Shown here piece by piece: positions 8,743 through 15,797 of a DNA stretch of 25,772 nt; within the stretch, counting starts at the first letter, position 1; every line of letters starts with the position of its first letter. The notes beneath the pieces are model-generated. The model was not told the origin of the DNA. It was given only the letters and a program-made list of their open reading frames with translations, and did no database searches. The translations under genes and the position numbers were made by a program. The stretch covers positions 1 through 25,772 of the forward strand of contig CAZUAH010000160.1 of assembly GCA_964617665.1 (NCBI GenBank), written 5' to 3'. Origin of the DNA: JADHUC01 sp964617665. GTDB lineage: Bacteria > Planctomycetota > Planctomycetia > Pirellulales > Pirellulaceae.

Positions 8743-8793
8743 GCACCACGCAAGTACTCTCGGTGACGCCGCCAGCAAAGCCAGCCTACCCTC

Positions 8794-8823
8794 TTGTACA
8801 AACACCGCCTCTTTGCCTATAAA
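8794..8823 (+). promoter_or_regulatory. Putative sigma-70 promoter of tRNA-Leu
   Basis: TTGTAC at 8794-8799 and TATAAA at 8818-8823 are separated by 18 bases. The -10 box ends 19 bases before the first base of the mature tRNA, leaving room for a short 5' leader. The call is by eye. Confidence 0.5.
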
Positions 8824-8842
8824 AGCAGGGAATAACACGATT

Positions 8843-8927
8843 GCGGATGTGGCGGAACTGGCAGACGCGCTAGATTCAGGTTCTAGTGTCCGTTAAGGAC
8901 GTGGAGGTTCAAATCCTCTCATCCGCA
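8843..8927 (+). tRNA. tRNA-Leu (anticodon CAG)
   Basis: The cloverleaf closes fully. The acceptor stem GCGGATG (8843-8849) pairs with CATCCGC (8920-8926), with discriminator A at 8927. The anticodon stem CTAGA (8870-8874) pairs with TCTAG (8882-8886) around the loop TTCAGGT, giving anticodon CAG at 8877-8879, which reads CUG. A long variable arm (TGTCCGTTAAGGACGT) marks a class II tRNA, and the T-arm has TTCAAAT in its loop. CC follows the discriminator, but a full CCA is not encoded. Confidence 0.96.
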
Positions 8928-8937
8928 CCTTGCCACC

Positions 8938-8973
8938 AAAGGACTTGCGTCGATTCGGCGTGAGTCCTTTTTT
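8938..8973 (+). terminator. Rho-independent terminator after tRNA-Leu
   Basis: AAAGGACT (8938-8945) pairs perfectly with AGTCCTTT (8963-8970) around a 17-base loop, and the T-run continues to 8973. It begins 10 bases after the tRNA, so it most likely ends that transcript. Confidence 0.75.
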
Positions 8974-9084
8974 CGTTGAGGGCTCCGGCTGTAACTAGGA
9001 ACTTGGTCGGTTCCATCTTGGATCAGGTTCGCGGGCACGGGCGATCTACGCAGCGTTTGGTTGGAAAGAGGATCGGCGCACAAC

Positions 9085-9137
9085 AAAAGCCCGGCCACCG
9101 AGTGCCGTGATATGTGTCTCTTGGGAGGTGACCGGGC
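9085..9137 (-). terminator. Minus-strand terminator hairpin (distal of two)
   Basis: On the minus strand GCCCGGTCACC pairs with GGTGGCCGGGC, 11 pairs including one G-U, and is followed by UUUU (plus-strand A-run 9085-9088). On the plus strand the same position would be a C/A mismatch and there is no T-run downstream. This points to minus-strand transcription. No annotated minus-strand gene ends here. Confidence 0.65.
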
Positions 9138-9162
9138 GGTGAGACGGAATGTCCTTTTGACG

Positions 9163-9216
9163 AAAAAAGCCCGGCTGCCGTCTTCTGGAGGTCTCGATAC
9201 GCACGGCAGCCGGGGC
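9163..9216 (-). terminator. Minus-strand terminator hairpin (proximal of two)
   Basis: CCCGGCTGCCGT (9170-9181) pairs with ACGGCAGCCGGG (9203-9214), 12 perfect pairs, with a further bulged G-C pair outside. On the minus strand the stem is followed directly by six U (plus-strand A-run 9163-9168). This is a very strong intrinsic terminator for a minus-strand transcript that would originate between 9217 and about 9570. Confidence 0.75.
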
Positions 9217-9408
9217 GCATCCAATGCAATCGAATTCCAACCAAATAACCGTAGCGAGGCCGGGAACAATAACTGCGGATTAGAGCGCCTCAAAAGAGCG
9301 CAGAAACCTCGAAGGGAGCTGAAATCAGCCAAGTCTCCTTAACTGGCCAGAAACGCCCGTTGGGACGTGCTAAGGACCGTCGGAAGTTCAGCTGTCGGTT
9401 TCATTCTG

Positions 9409-9470
9409 GTAGCTACCGTCGCCAGACGGTGGTTTCCGACATCCAACCATGCTCTGGCGAGCGTAGCTAC
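9409..9470. repeat. REP-like double-hairpin inverted repeat
   Basis: Left arm 9409-9432 and right arm 9447-9470 are 24-base inverted copies of each other. They share GTAGCTAC and TCGCCAGA and differ at five positions. Each arm is itself a small hairpin: ACCGTC-GCCA-GACGGT on the left and GCTC-TGGC-GAGC on the right. The differences between arms preserve pairing inside each arm, so the small hairpins look maintained. The rest of 8974-9572, apart from the two terminators, shows no supportable gene. Confidence 0.7.
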
Positions 9471-9572
9471 GACACTTAGTGTTCCGACGCCGCTAAACTA
9501 GCGATCGCAGACGTGGGCAAGGAAGCGATGATTGGCACGCACTAGGTTGGACGCAGGTGAGATACCGAAGCG

Positions 9573-9827
9573 ATGAACAAGCAACGGCAGTTCGACCTGA
9601 AAGCAATCCTCGTCATCATCGCCGTACTATCGGTGCCGTTGGCGATGATAGCCACCCGCGAGAGAAGCTGGATGATTTGTGGAGTTGGCTTCTTGGCTGT
9701 GACTGTCAGCATATGCATCGGCTGCGTCACTCGCGGTTGGAGGGGCGCACCTGCTGATTTGCTGATCGGATCTGCCATCCTTGGTGTTATCGTATTGGCG
9801 GTGATCATAGCCCTGGTGTTTGGGTGA
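9573..9827 (+). CDS. Small integral membrane protein, unknown function
   Basis: An 84-residue hydrophobic protein. The N-terminus KQRQFDLKAILVIIAV resembles the opening of many short planctomycete membrane proteins (a charged FSLR/FDLK-type start followed at once by a helix). Three transmembrane segments are likely (about 10-26, 33-51 and 62-83), with one Trp-Arg-Gly loop between the second and third. AGGTGA lies 11 bases before the ATG, a weak spacing for a Shine-Dalgarno sequence. It faces the minus-strand membrane gene ending at 9870. No function can be assigned. Confidence 0.6.
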   Translation: MNKQRQFDLKAILVIIAVLSVPLAMIATRERSWMICGVGFLAVTVSICIGCVTRGWRGAPADLLIGSAILGVIVLAVIIALVFG

Positions 9828-9869
9828 CGGACGGCCCCCAATGAAAATCGGCCACGTTGAAACCCAAAG

Positions 9870-10367
9870 CTACTCGGGAGGCGGTGGCTTGGGGCGACTG
9901 AGCCAACTTGCGAACAAGCCGCCAATGGTGGCCAGGATGAGCGTCCAAAGGGATCGGACGATGCCTATGAAGTCCTGGGGGTCCTCCGGTGGAATGCGCA
10001 GCGCCGCGGTGGTCGCGTCATACGAGTCATGAGCTGATGGCGGGTAGAAGAGGTTACGATCACCGTCACTCACATGGATCAGCCCAAACAGCCACCCAGT
10101 GGTCCGCTCGGTCAGAAGATACTTCCGTACACCGAACACGCCGCCGAATGCGATCGCGATGTAGAGCCAGCCTATGAGTGTGAACCCCAACGCGAACGGC
10201 AAAGCCGAACGCTTGACCAATGCCACCAGAGTGACAGCGGCCAGGATGCCCACGGCCCCGGTCACGAACCCCCTGGCCCAAATGTTGGTCGGATTCGCCA
10301 GAGCCGCAGAGCCAATCGCAGCGACTAGCACGACGCTCAACAACGAGAGCAGCGAGAATCGGAGCAT
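9870..10367 (-). CDS. Multi-pass membrane protein, unknown function
   Basis: A 165-residue protein with GTAGGAGG placed well before the ATG at 10367. The hydrophobic segments lie at about 4-24 (MLRFSLLSLLSVVLVAAIG), 33-50, 55-78 and 137-155. A hydrophilic loop of about 55 residues (SDGDRNLFYPPSAHDSYD...) separates the last two, and the tail is Pro-rich (RPKPPPPE). The RFSLLSLL...AALAN start and the GFTLIGWLYI segment fit a family of planctomycete membrane proteins with no known role. Confidence 0.75.
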   Translation of the reverse strand: MLRFSLLSLLSVVLVAAIGSAALANPTNIWARGFVTGAVGILAAVTLVALVKRSALPFALGFTLIGWLYIAIAFGGVFGVRKYLLTERTTGWLFGLIHVSDGDRNLFYPPSAHDSYDATTAALRIPPEDPQDFIGIVRSLWTLILATIGGLFASWLSRPKPPPPE

Positions 10368-10563
10368 GACGATGGCCTCCTACCCTCTTTTGTAACAGGT
10401 GGCCGTGAAGATGTGAATCGAATCAACAGCAGAAGGCTTGCCGAGGGATGGGCGAGGGGCTCGCGCGGCATGCGATCAAGACCGACGGCAATGGCAAGCT
10501 GGGGCTACGCACCGCCATGACACATTAGACATCGAAGCTGGGCTCCGGCGGTTACGGCGAGGC

Positions 10564-10683
10564 TTACCCAAACAACAGGTAGATGGCCAAATAACTGAAG
10601 GCTATGACCACGAGCAGTGCACTGTGGCCGGATGGAGATTTGTCGTTTTCGGATTTCAGAAAACGCCGAATACGATCCTTCAT
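10564..10683 (-). CDS. 39-residue single-pass membrane microprotein
   Basis: An ATG at 10683 with AGAGGA about nine bases upstream opens a frame of 39 codons ending in TAA. The predicted peptide begins MKDRIRRFLKSENDKS, a basic amphipathic start, and ends in a hydrophobic helix (SALLVVIAFSYLAIYLLFG) that runs to the C-terminus. The layout is that of a tail-anchored small membrane protein with its charged head in the cytoplasm. It lies upstream of the 165-residue membrane gene on the same strand, separated by about 200 bases. No family is recognised, and conservation would be needed to be certain that it is translated. Confidence 0.6.
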   Translation of the reverse strand: MKDRIRRFLKSENDKSPSGHSALLVVIAFSYLAIYLLFG

Positions 10684-10969
10684 GAGATTCAATCCTCTTG
10701 TTGTGCTATCCGCCTTACTCGGAGATTCAGGAAAGTCCCTCTGGAAAATGGCCGTTCAGAAGGACCGTTTCTCTGCATTCCAGCGTAATTGGGAAAGGGG
10801 TAACTGCAAGGAGAAAATTTCGGATCGCACATCACAGAAAGAACGCGGTGGGCGGTTGTGCTCGCGAGAGAGGGGCCCCTACTACAAGGCCGCTCGACAG
10901 CGAACGTGACGCTTTACATGTCCGGAGATTGGACACAAGGAGAGAGACGCCAAAAGGATCAGGCCGCTT

Positions 10970-12004
10970 TCAGGGCTTGTGTTTTTCGGCGTCACGTTCG
11001 GCTTGCTGTTCTACGGCTATCGACTCTCGGACGGGGGCAACGGCGACTGCGATTTTTGAGCGCAGCCGCTTGCCGGATTGGTAGAACATATACAACTCGT
11101 TTTCCTCCTGGACGAAGCATGGCGATGCCACTCTACCGTTTTCGGGCTCGCCGTTCTGGGCGGTGAAAAGGTGACTCACGGAATGGATCTTCTGGAACGC
11201 TGGGTCGATCTCCACCGCACATATGCTGCGCAAATCGCCCAGGTGCTTGAATCGTGAGTGACAGACTACATACAGCTTTCCTTTCCACGGAAACAGCCAT
11301 GGCGACACAACGTTGCCGGACGAACTCTGGGGTAACGCGCGGATGAGAGGTTCTTTTCTGGTCTCCCAGTGTCGAGCATCTTTGGACCAGCCCAAATAGA
11401 TGCGCCGGTTACCCCGATTGTTCCCCATCAGCAGAATCACATAGCGGTTGTCGAGGCCGGCAATGGCATGTTCGAAGACGCGCGCATAGGAGCACTCGGT
11501 GATGTCGTCGAAATCCCTGGTCGAGATCGCCACGCCTTCGTACGTGAAGTCAACTCCGTCTGACGACGTCGCATAGCGCGTCGTGTTGTTTTCTCCGTGA
11601 AACCACAGAAACAATTTTTTCTCGGCGGCTATCCACAACGCGTGTGGCGAGGAAACGTGGCTGACGCGATAGTGCGGCTCCCGATGTCGGCTGATCACAG
11701 GGTTATGCTCGTATTCATGCCACGGGCCATCCAGCGAGTCCGCATAGGCCAGACAGATGCCGCCCGGCGCGTTGTGTGGAGCATAGTATATGTAGTACTT
11801 TCCCCGCGCTCTATCAAAAAGCTCCCCAGCATGGATGACGCTCGGGAATATCACGTCATTTGCTGGATTGTACTTGAGGTCTTTGAAGTCGATGGCGATC
11901 CCTTTGCGCTCAAACACCGGAAGATCTGCCGCGCCTTGCTGTTGGGCAGTGGCAGACACCGCAGGCAATACCAGCGAGACCAGCCAGAGACGCGCGGTGG
12001 TCAT
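10970..12004 (-). CDS. Secreted five-bladed beta-propeller, glycosidase-like
   Basis: A 344-residue protein with AAGGA seven bases before the ATG at 12004 and a Sec signal peptide (MTTARLWLVSLVLPAVSATA, cleavage after about residue 20). Repeated blade-like segments are visible: FDRARGKYYIYYAPH, DSLDGPWHEYEHNPVI, AAEKKLFLWFHGEN, SSDGVDFTYEG, GWSKDARHWETRKEPLI and WKGKLYVVCHSRF. The spacing of DGPW...NPV and of the KYYIYY/KLYVVC strands recalls the GH43/GH32/GH130-like propeller superfamily. The exact family and the catalytic acids were not identified, so activity on a glycan is an inference. It acts outside the cytoplasm. Confidence 0.75.
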   Translation of the reverse strand: MTTARLWLVSLVLPAVSATAQQQGAADLPVFERKGIAIDFKDLKYNPANDVIFPSVIHAGELFDRARGKYYIYYAPHNAPGGICLAYADSLDGPWHEYEHNPVISRHREPHYRVSHVSSPHALWIAAEKKLFLWFHGENNTTRYATSSDGVDFTYEGVAISTRDFDDITECSYARVFEHAIAGLDNRYVILLMGNNRGNRRIYLGWSKDARHWETRKEPLIRALPQSSSGNVVSPWLFPWKGKLYVVCHSRFKHLGDLRSICAVEIDPAFQKIHSVSHLFTAQNGEPENGRVASPCFVQEENELYMFYQSGKRLRSKIAVAVAPVRESIAVEQQAERDAEKHKP

Positions 12005-12103
12005 GCAATGTCCTTTCCAGTCAAGGAACAGAATGAGTTGCGATTCGTGCCGTTGTCTCTGGAAGACCTGTCTGCGGCGTGGTTTGTCTGGCGGCAGTCG
12101 CGT

Positions 12104-12976
12104 CTACATACTGGCAAGTCGTTGCTTGGCCAGGCGGTATACTTCGCTGTCGTCAGGTGCTCGATCGACTATCGCCGCGAATCGCTCCTTGGCTATTAGT
12201 GGTCTCAGCTCGATCAATCGTTCGGCCTGCAGGTAGATTTTGTGGCACTCGCGGATGCACTTGCAAGTCTCGGCCGAAGAGACAACTTCGGGGTCTCGCT
12301 TCATTTCGGCCATTCGGTCCCGAGATTTGAGGGCGGAAGGGGCGGGCACCAGCCGCGCCGAACTCTCGTACACCCAATATGCGCAACACGCTTCGCCCTT
12401 CCTTTCATGCTGTTGGCCGGCCTCCCACAACGCCTTTGCTTCGGGTTCGTTCAGCGCCGCGGCATACTCCGGGCGACGGCGCTGCCGGGCAATGTGTCGG
12501 CGAAGTTCTCTTGCCACCACGGGCACGAGTTCGTATTGGTCTGCCAAATCCGAATACTGGCGGAACGCCTCGGCAATTGTGTCCTGCGATTCGCTCGGCG
12601 GCGGTTCCAACGGCAGCCAATGCTCTCCTGGCGGTGCGTCGATCGGTCGGTGAGGATCTTCCAGGTTGATGAGACGCGTGTCGATTTGGTGGCATCTTTC
12701 TCGCGCTTCCGCGGCCAACTCGGCCAACCGCTGCTTGGCCTGTTGTCCGGTGGGAGTTGCCTTTTGCTTTAGGGCGACGGAGAGATAGATTCCGCTGGCC
12801 ACGCGAATATCGCCTTCCTGGCGAGTTCGATCGGCGGCTGCAAGCCGTGCGGCAGCGGTGGCAGCCTCCTTCCATAACCGCATCTGTCGGGCTTTGGCGG
12901 CGGCACGCGCCATCTCCGCACGCTTCGATGCCAGTGCGTCGCTATGGCCGTAGGAGCTGCCTGAATAGGAAGACAC
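12104..12976 (-). CDS. Ala/Glu/Arg-rich helical protein, N-terminus probably lost to an in-frame stop
   Basis: The open frame starts at a GTG (12976) and encodes 290 residues, largely alpha-helical. A Ser/Gly/Tyr-rich start (SSYSGSSYGHSD) leads into a long Ala/Arg helix (KRAEMARAAAKARQMRLW...ATAAARLAAADRTR). Further TPR-like helical pairs follow (ALWEAGQQHERKGEACCAYWVYESS, IYLQAERLIELRPLI). No known domain is recognised. Reading upstream in the same frame there are 13 more codons, a TGA (13016-13018), then a 26-codon signal-peptide-like stretch with a good ribosome-binding site. The intact gene therefore probably ran from 13096 to 12104. Either the gene is broken, the TGA is an error or is read through, or translation restarts at the GTG and yields a cytosolic form. 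Confidence 0.6.
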   Translation of the reverse strand: MSSYSGSSYGHSDALASKRAEMARAAAKARQMRLWKEAATAAARLAAADRTRQEGDIRVASGIYLSVALKQKATPTGQQAKQRLAELAAEARERCHQIDTRLINLEDPHRPIDAPPGEHWLPLEPPPSESQDTIAEAFRQYSDLADQYELVPVVARELRRHIARQRRRPEYAAALNEPEAKALWEAGQQHERKGEACCAYWVYESSARLVPAPSALKSRDRMAEMKRDPEVVSSAETCKCIRECHKIYLQAERLIELRPLIAKERFAAIVDRAPDDSEVYRLAKQRLASM

Positions 12977-12983
12977 GGAACCC

Positions 12984-13002
12984 GTACTCCGCCGCGGAGT
13001 AC
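12984..13002 (-). repeat. Perfect 19-base palindrome just after the in-frame TGA
   Basis: GTACTCCGC-G-GCGGAGTAC reads the same on both strands around its central base. In the transcript it would form an 8-bp stem with a 3-base loop, beginning 13 bases after the TGA. There is no U-run, so it is not a normal terminator. Confidence 0.7.
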
Positions 13003-13015
13003 AACCACGGGCCCC

Positions 13016-13096
13016 TCAGCCACCCTCGAGCGGCTGGGCCAGAAGCAGCATTACATCTAGCAGGACCAGCCACCAACCTACGGTGCGGCATGTCAT
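13016..13096 (-). CDS. 26-codon signal-peptide ORF ending in TGA, in frame with the 12104-12976 protein
   Basis: The ATG at 13096 is preceded by GAGG with nine-base spacing, the best ribosome-binding site in the neighbourhood. The peptide MTCRTVGWWLVLLDVMLLLA plus six residues is a typical Sec signal peptide with no mature protein. It stops at TGA (13016-13018), and the same frame then continues without another stop through the 290-residue downstream protein. It is most simply the 5' end of that gene, separated by a nonsense codon. Confidence 0.6.
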   Translation of the reverse strand: MTCRTVGWWLVLLDVMLLLAQPLEGG

Positions 13097-13214
13097 GACG
13101 AAGTACCTCGCGTCCAGTATCCACTACATGTCTGCATCAAAGTCCATCCGCCGGTTCCGCTGGCGAGAACCCTACGGGCTCTGCCGTTTTCTGCGCGAAT
13201 GATGCGCAATCCAT

Positions 13215-13775
13215 TCATGCGTTCACAAGTATCTTCGAAAGACGTCGGCGGTCATCGGGGGCGCCTTTCAGATCCAGCAACGGTTCGGCTTCTTCGAGGA
13301 CCAGGTTTACATCAAGTTTCGACCCTTGTCGACCAACGATGCTTTGAACATCCACCCAATCCTGATCCCGGCCGGCGAATGCTTTCAGGATCACCAGGTC
13401 TTCCGCCGAGCAGGTTCGGAGTTGGCTCGCCTCGGCCAACTGCCAGATGGATGAACGTTCGACCATACGCGATTCGAATGGCAGTGCCCCTAAACTGATG
13501 TCGATTCCCACCTCCTGGCTCGATACTAGCAGCACGGTTCGGCTCTCCAAAGCGAAATTCGCCGCGTCTTCGATCCTGGGCCGAAAGCACTCGATCAATT
13601 GACGAATAACTGGTTCCTCTTGCCCGAAGACCGTCATTACCGTGGCATCCACGTCGAGCGTCGTGCGCGGCTGGCCCCAGCGTTGAAGTGCGACCCCGCC
13701 GATCACACAGTAGTCGAATCCCAACGCGGATAGCGTTGTGTCGACTTCCACCGCCGAATCAAGAATCCCGTTCAT
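13215..13775 (-). CDS. Nucleotidyltransferase of the AbiEii/MNT-like type
   Basis: A 186-residue protein with the pol-beta nucleotidyltransferase signature. The GG motif is in VIGGVALQRWG (24-34), the DxD metal ligands are D41 and D43 in RTTLDVDAT, and a third Asp is D92 in GIDISLG. SAEDLVILKAFAGRDQDW (123-140) is the conserved helix of AbiEii-like and DUF6036-like transferases, with Lys131. All three acidic residues are present, so it should be active, transferring a nucleotide to a protein or RNA. It overlaps the 3' end of the upstream small gene by 17 bases, as toxin and antitoxin genes often do. The family includes toxins of type IV systems and MNT antitoxins, and which side this one takes is not clear. 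Confidence 0.85.
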   Translation of the reverse strand: MNGILDSAVEVDTTLSALGFDYCVIGGVALQRWGQPRTTLDVDATVMTVFGQEEPVIRQLIECFRPRIEDAANFALESRTVLLVSSQEVGIDISLGALPFESRMVERSSIWQLAEASQLRTCSAEDLVILKAFAGRDQDWVDVQSIVGRQGSKLDVNLVLEEAEPLLDLKGAPDDRRRLSKILVNA

Positions 13776-14043
13776 GTTTCTGTCCGTCTACTGCGCTGTT
13801 TCCGCTTTGGGCGAACAAACGAAACAGACGCTGCTGTTCGACCAGCCCACTGGTTGGACGCAATGGGTACGGTCGGCACGGTTCCAGTTTGGCGAAGACA
13901 GCGGCTGATTCGGCTTCCGTCATCTCGCACAGCTCCTGCCGTCTCATCGCAGAAAGCCGTTCCGCAGAAACCGTGCGTTGCCTCATCCACGCCTCCGCGA
14001 AGTCGGGAAGCTGCTCAGGGCTTTCATCGGGTGTGCTGCTCAT
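13759..14043 (-). CDS. Small partner protein of the nucleotidyltransferase
   Basis: A 94-residue protein from the ATG at 14043; the frame extends to 14190, but the added residues look non-coding. It is charged and helical (AEAWMRQRTVSAERLSAMRRQELCEMTEAES) and ends with SGLVEQQRLFRLFAQ, a short motif I associate from memory with small proteins next to nucleotidyltransferase genes. No DNA-binding domain is obvious. The 17-base overlap with the downstream transferase implies cotranslation. A role as antitoxin or regulator is inferred from arrangement only. Confidence 0.7.
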   Translation of the reverse strand: MSSTPDESPEQLPDFAEAWMRQRTVSAERLSAMRRQELCEMTEAESAAVFAKLEPCRPYPLRPTSGLVEQQRLFRLFAQSGNSAVDGQKHERDS

Positions 14044-14254
14044 CTGCAAGAACCATCCATAGTAGAGGACCGCATTGCCACAGATCTGCCTCTGGCCGGT
14101 CTTGCCCACTGGCATGGGCCCCTGTTGATATATCTTATCCTGGTGCGGCCGCGCCGCCAACCAAAAGGCGTTGTGGTACTGGGCCGGCAAGAGTTGGTTA
14201 TCAGTTCATGGATGCCATTGGTTTGGGGCCAAGGCGGGACGGTTCGTGAGCCGG

Positions 14255-15673
14255 TCACGTCAACGATCTGAGCAGATCGACGGCTTTGGTCGTCATTTCG
14301 CTTGCGGCTGTGGGCTTGAACGGCGCGAAATCGAGGATTTTCGGCACAACGATTGCCGCATATTCGCCGGACTTGTACGCCTGGGGATCGGTCAGGTATC
14401 CGATCAGCCCGTCGGCATATCCAACGACAATGGTGTTTGGGAACGGCGAATCGCGTCGGATCGCCAGCCCATAGTAGGTGTACAACTCGGCGGGATGAAA
14501 AACGAGTGCCAGATTTCCGATTCGCATAGCTCCCAGCGTGATAGGCAGGCCAGTTTGACTAAACTCGCGATCGACGTTGCCCACGAACCAATCCTTGGCA
14601 AATCGGGCGTCTACCCACGGTCCGCTTGCGCATTTTGACGGATCTTTTTTGTATTGAGCGAGCCAGCCCTTGAACATATCAATATCGAACGGTACCTGGA
14701 ACTCCTGTGTTTTTGATTGCAGCGAATCTACGTGAATGCGCTCCAAACCGTCCATCGCGCTCGCAATGGCAGTGTGCACGGCGGTTGCCGTTTCTTGAAC
14801 ATCACCGATCCAGGGGCTGCCGTCGCCCGGATTGACGTCACCCGTGTGCCCTTGCAGGTAGGACGGCGAAAGTTTGTGGCTATCGTGCGTCATCTTCGCC
14901 ACCAGCCCCGGCCAATCTGGGCCCGCTTGTTCGTCCGTGTAGCAAACGGGATGCGCCGAAAAGTGGTACCACATCAAGTTGTGTTTGCCACCGGCTCGTT
15001 CCAGGAACATGACGTGCACCATCGTGTCCAGCCAACGTTCGACGTCCGTCGAATCCTTGGCAAAGTGCTCGTCGGTCTTGAAGGTCTTTGTCGTGCGATT
15101 GTGGTTGCCGCCCACGGCTCGGCTCTTCCCAATATGCAGTGCCGCCGGCGAAAGGTCTCCCGTTGCAGCCTTCACGGCCTCGACCGCTTTCTTTTCCACA
15201 GTCGCCATATAGTCGATCGGCATTGCGCCCCATTGACGCAAATAACAGAAAGCCGGCGCAGAATGCGTGTGCGTGGCGCAGACTCGAACGTTCGACGCTG
15301 GGATACCTGTCTGTTTGGCGACTTGCCGTTGCACACGGCCGGCGAGGTCCTGCGATACACCGGCGCTGTCCAACGAAATAATCGCTACACGGGACGCTCC
15401 ATGCTCCAGAACCAGGGCACGGGCTGCCATCGGCTGACGAATGCCCTTGATTCGCCGTTCATTTCCCGGCGCACGATGGAAACCGGCCAGTTCGATGCCC
15501 AGCGGCGGAGTAATGTCGACCACGCCTTCGCCCGCGTGCAAGGAACACGGCTCTTCAGCTCCCCGGCTAATGCTGGCGGGCATTCCCAGGCCGGCTCCGA
15601 TCAGCGTACCGGTCCCCAAAACGCTTTTGAGGAAGTCGCGTCGCCTAGTGGGCGTTCCGGATTGTCGTGTCAT
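14255..15673 (-). CDS. Tat-exported neutral/alkaline ceramidase-like hydrolase
   Basis: A 472-residue protein with a strong AAGGAGG before the ATG at 15673 and a Tat signal (TRRRDFLKSVLGTG, 9-22, then a hydrophobic stretch). The body matches the neutral/alkaline non-lysosomal ceramidase N-terminal domain (PF04734). It has the GVVDITPPLGIELAGF start, THTHSAP (134-140) and HFSAHPV (237-243) with the likely zinc His ligands, and GHTGDVNPG (275-283). In characterised ceramidases the last motif is GDVSPN and its Ser is the nucleophile; here the position is Asn. It also lacks the C-terminal Ig-like domain (these enzymes are usually above 600 residues). A different amide or ester hydrolase is therefore likely. 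Confidence 0.8.
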   Translation of the reverse strand: MTRQSGTPTRRRDFLKSVLGTGTLIGAGLGMPASISRGAEEPCSLHAGEGVVDITPPLGIELAGFHRAPGNERRIKGIRQPMAARALVLEHGASRVAIISLDSAGVSQDLAGRVQRQVAKQTGIPASNVRVCATHTHSAPAFCYLRQWGAMPIDYMATVEKKAVEAVKAATGDLSPAALHIGKSRAVGGNHNRTTKTFKTDEHFAKDSTDVERWLDTMVHVMFLERAGGKHNLMWYHFSAHPVCYTDEQAGPDWPGLVAKMTHDSHKLSPSYLQGHTGDVNPGDGSPWIGDVQETATAVHTAIASAMDGLERIHVDSLQSKTQEFQVPFDIDMFKGWLAQYKKDPSKCASGPWVDARFAKDWFVGNVDREFSQTGLPITLGAMRIGNLALVFHPAELYTYYGLAIRRDSPFPNTIVVGYADGLIGYLTDPQAYKSGEYAAIVVPKILDFAPFKPTAASEMTTKAVDLLRSLT

Positions 15674-15730
15674 AGCGTCCTCCTTCGCATGTATCTTTCC
15701 GCAAGCAGGCAGCGTAAATGTGTTAGATAT

Positions 15731-15780
15731 TTTTGCCCATCATATTCTTGCCAGAGACGACGCGGGCAAGAACATGAAAC
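15731..15780. repeat. Intergenic inverted repeat, copy 1 (TTCTTGCC family)
   Basis: Left arm TTTGCCCATCATATTCTTGC (15732-15751) is followed after about 12 bases by GGGCAAGAACATGAA (15764-15778), which inversely matches its second half. The left arm matches copy 2 at 17530-17551 almost exactly. It lies between the ceramidase-like gene and the 3' end of the 567-residue secreted protein gene. Confidence 0.65.
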
Positions 15781-15797
15781 GAGGCGGCCTCCAGTGA

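Noticed and set aside
8843..8973. Possible integration site at tRNA-Leu
   Set aside because: No integrase gene and no direct repeat of the tRNA 3' end was found downstream in the window.
8919..9342. Opposed open frames of 137 and 93 codons after the tRNA
   Set aside because: Both cross the terminator hairpins, and the minus-strand one runs into the tRNA. Neither has a Shine-Dalgarno sequence or protein-like composition.
10438..11084. Overlapping plus-strand frames between the small membrane genes and the propeller gene
   Set aside because: Compositions are not protein-like and no start signals were found. The only supportable gene here is the minus-strand 39-codon frame.
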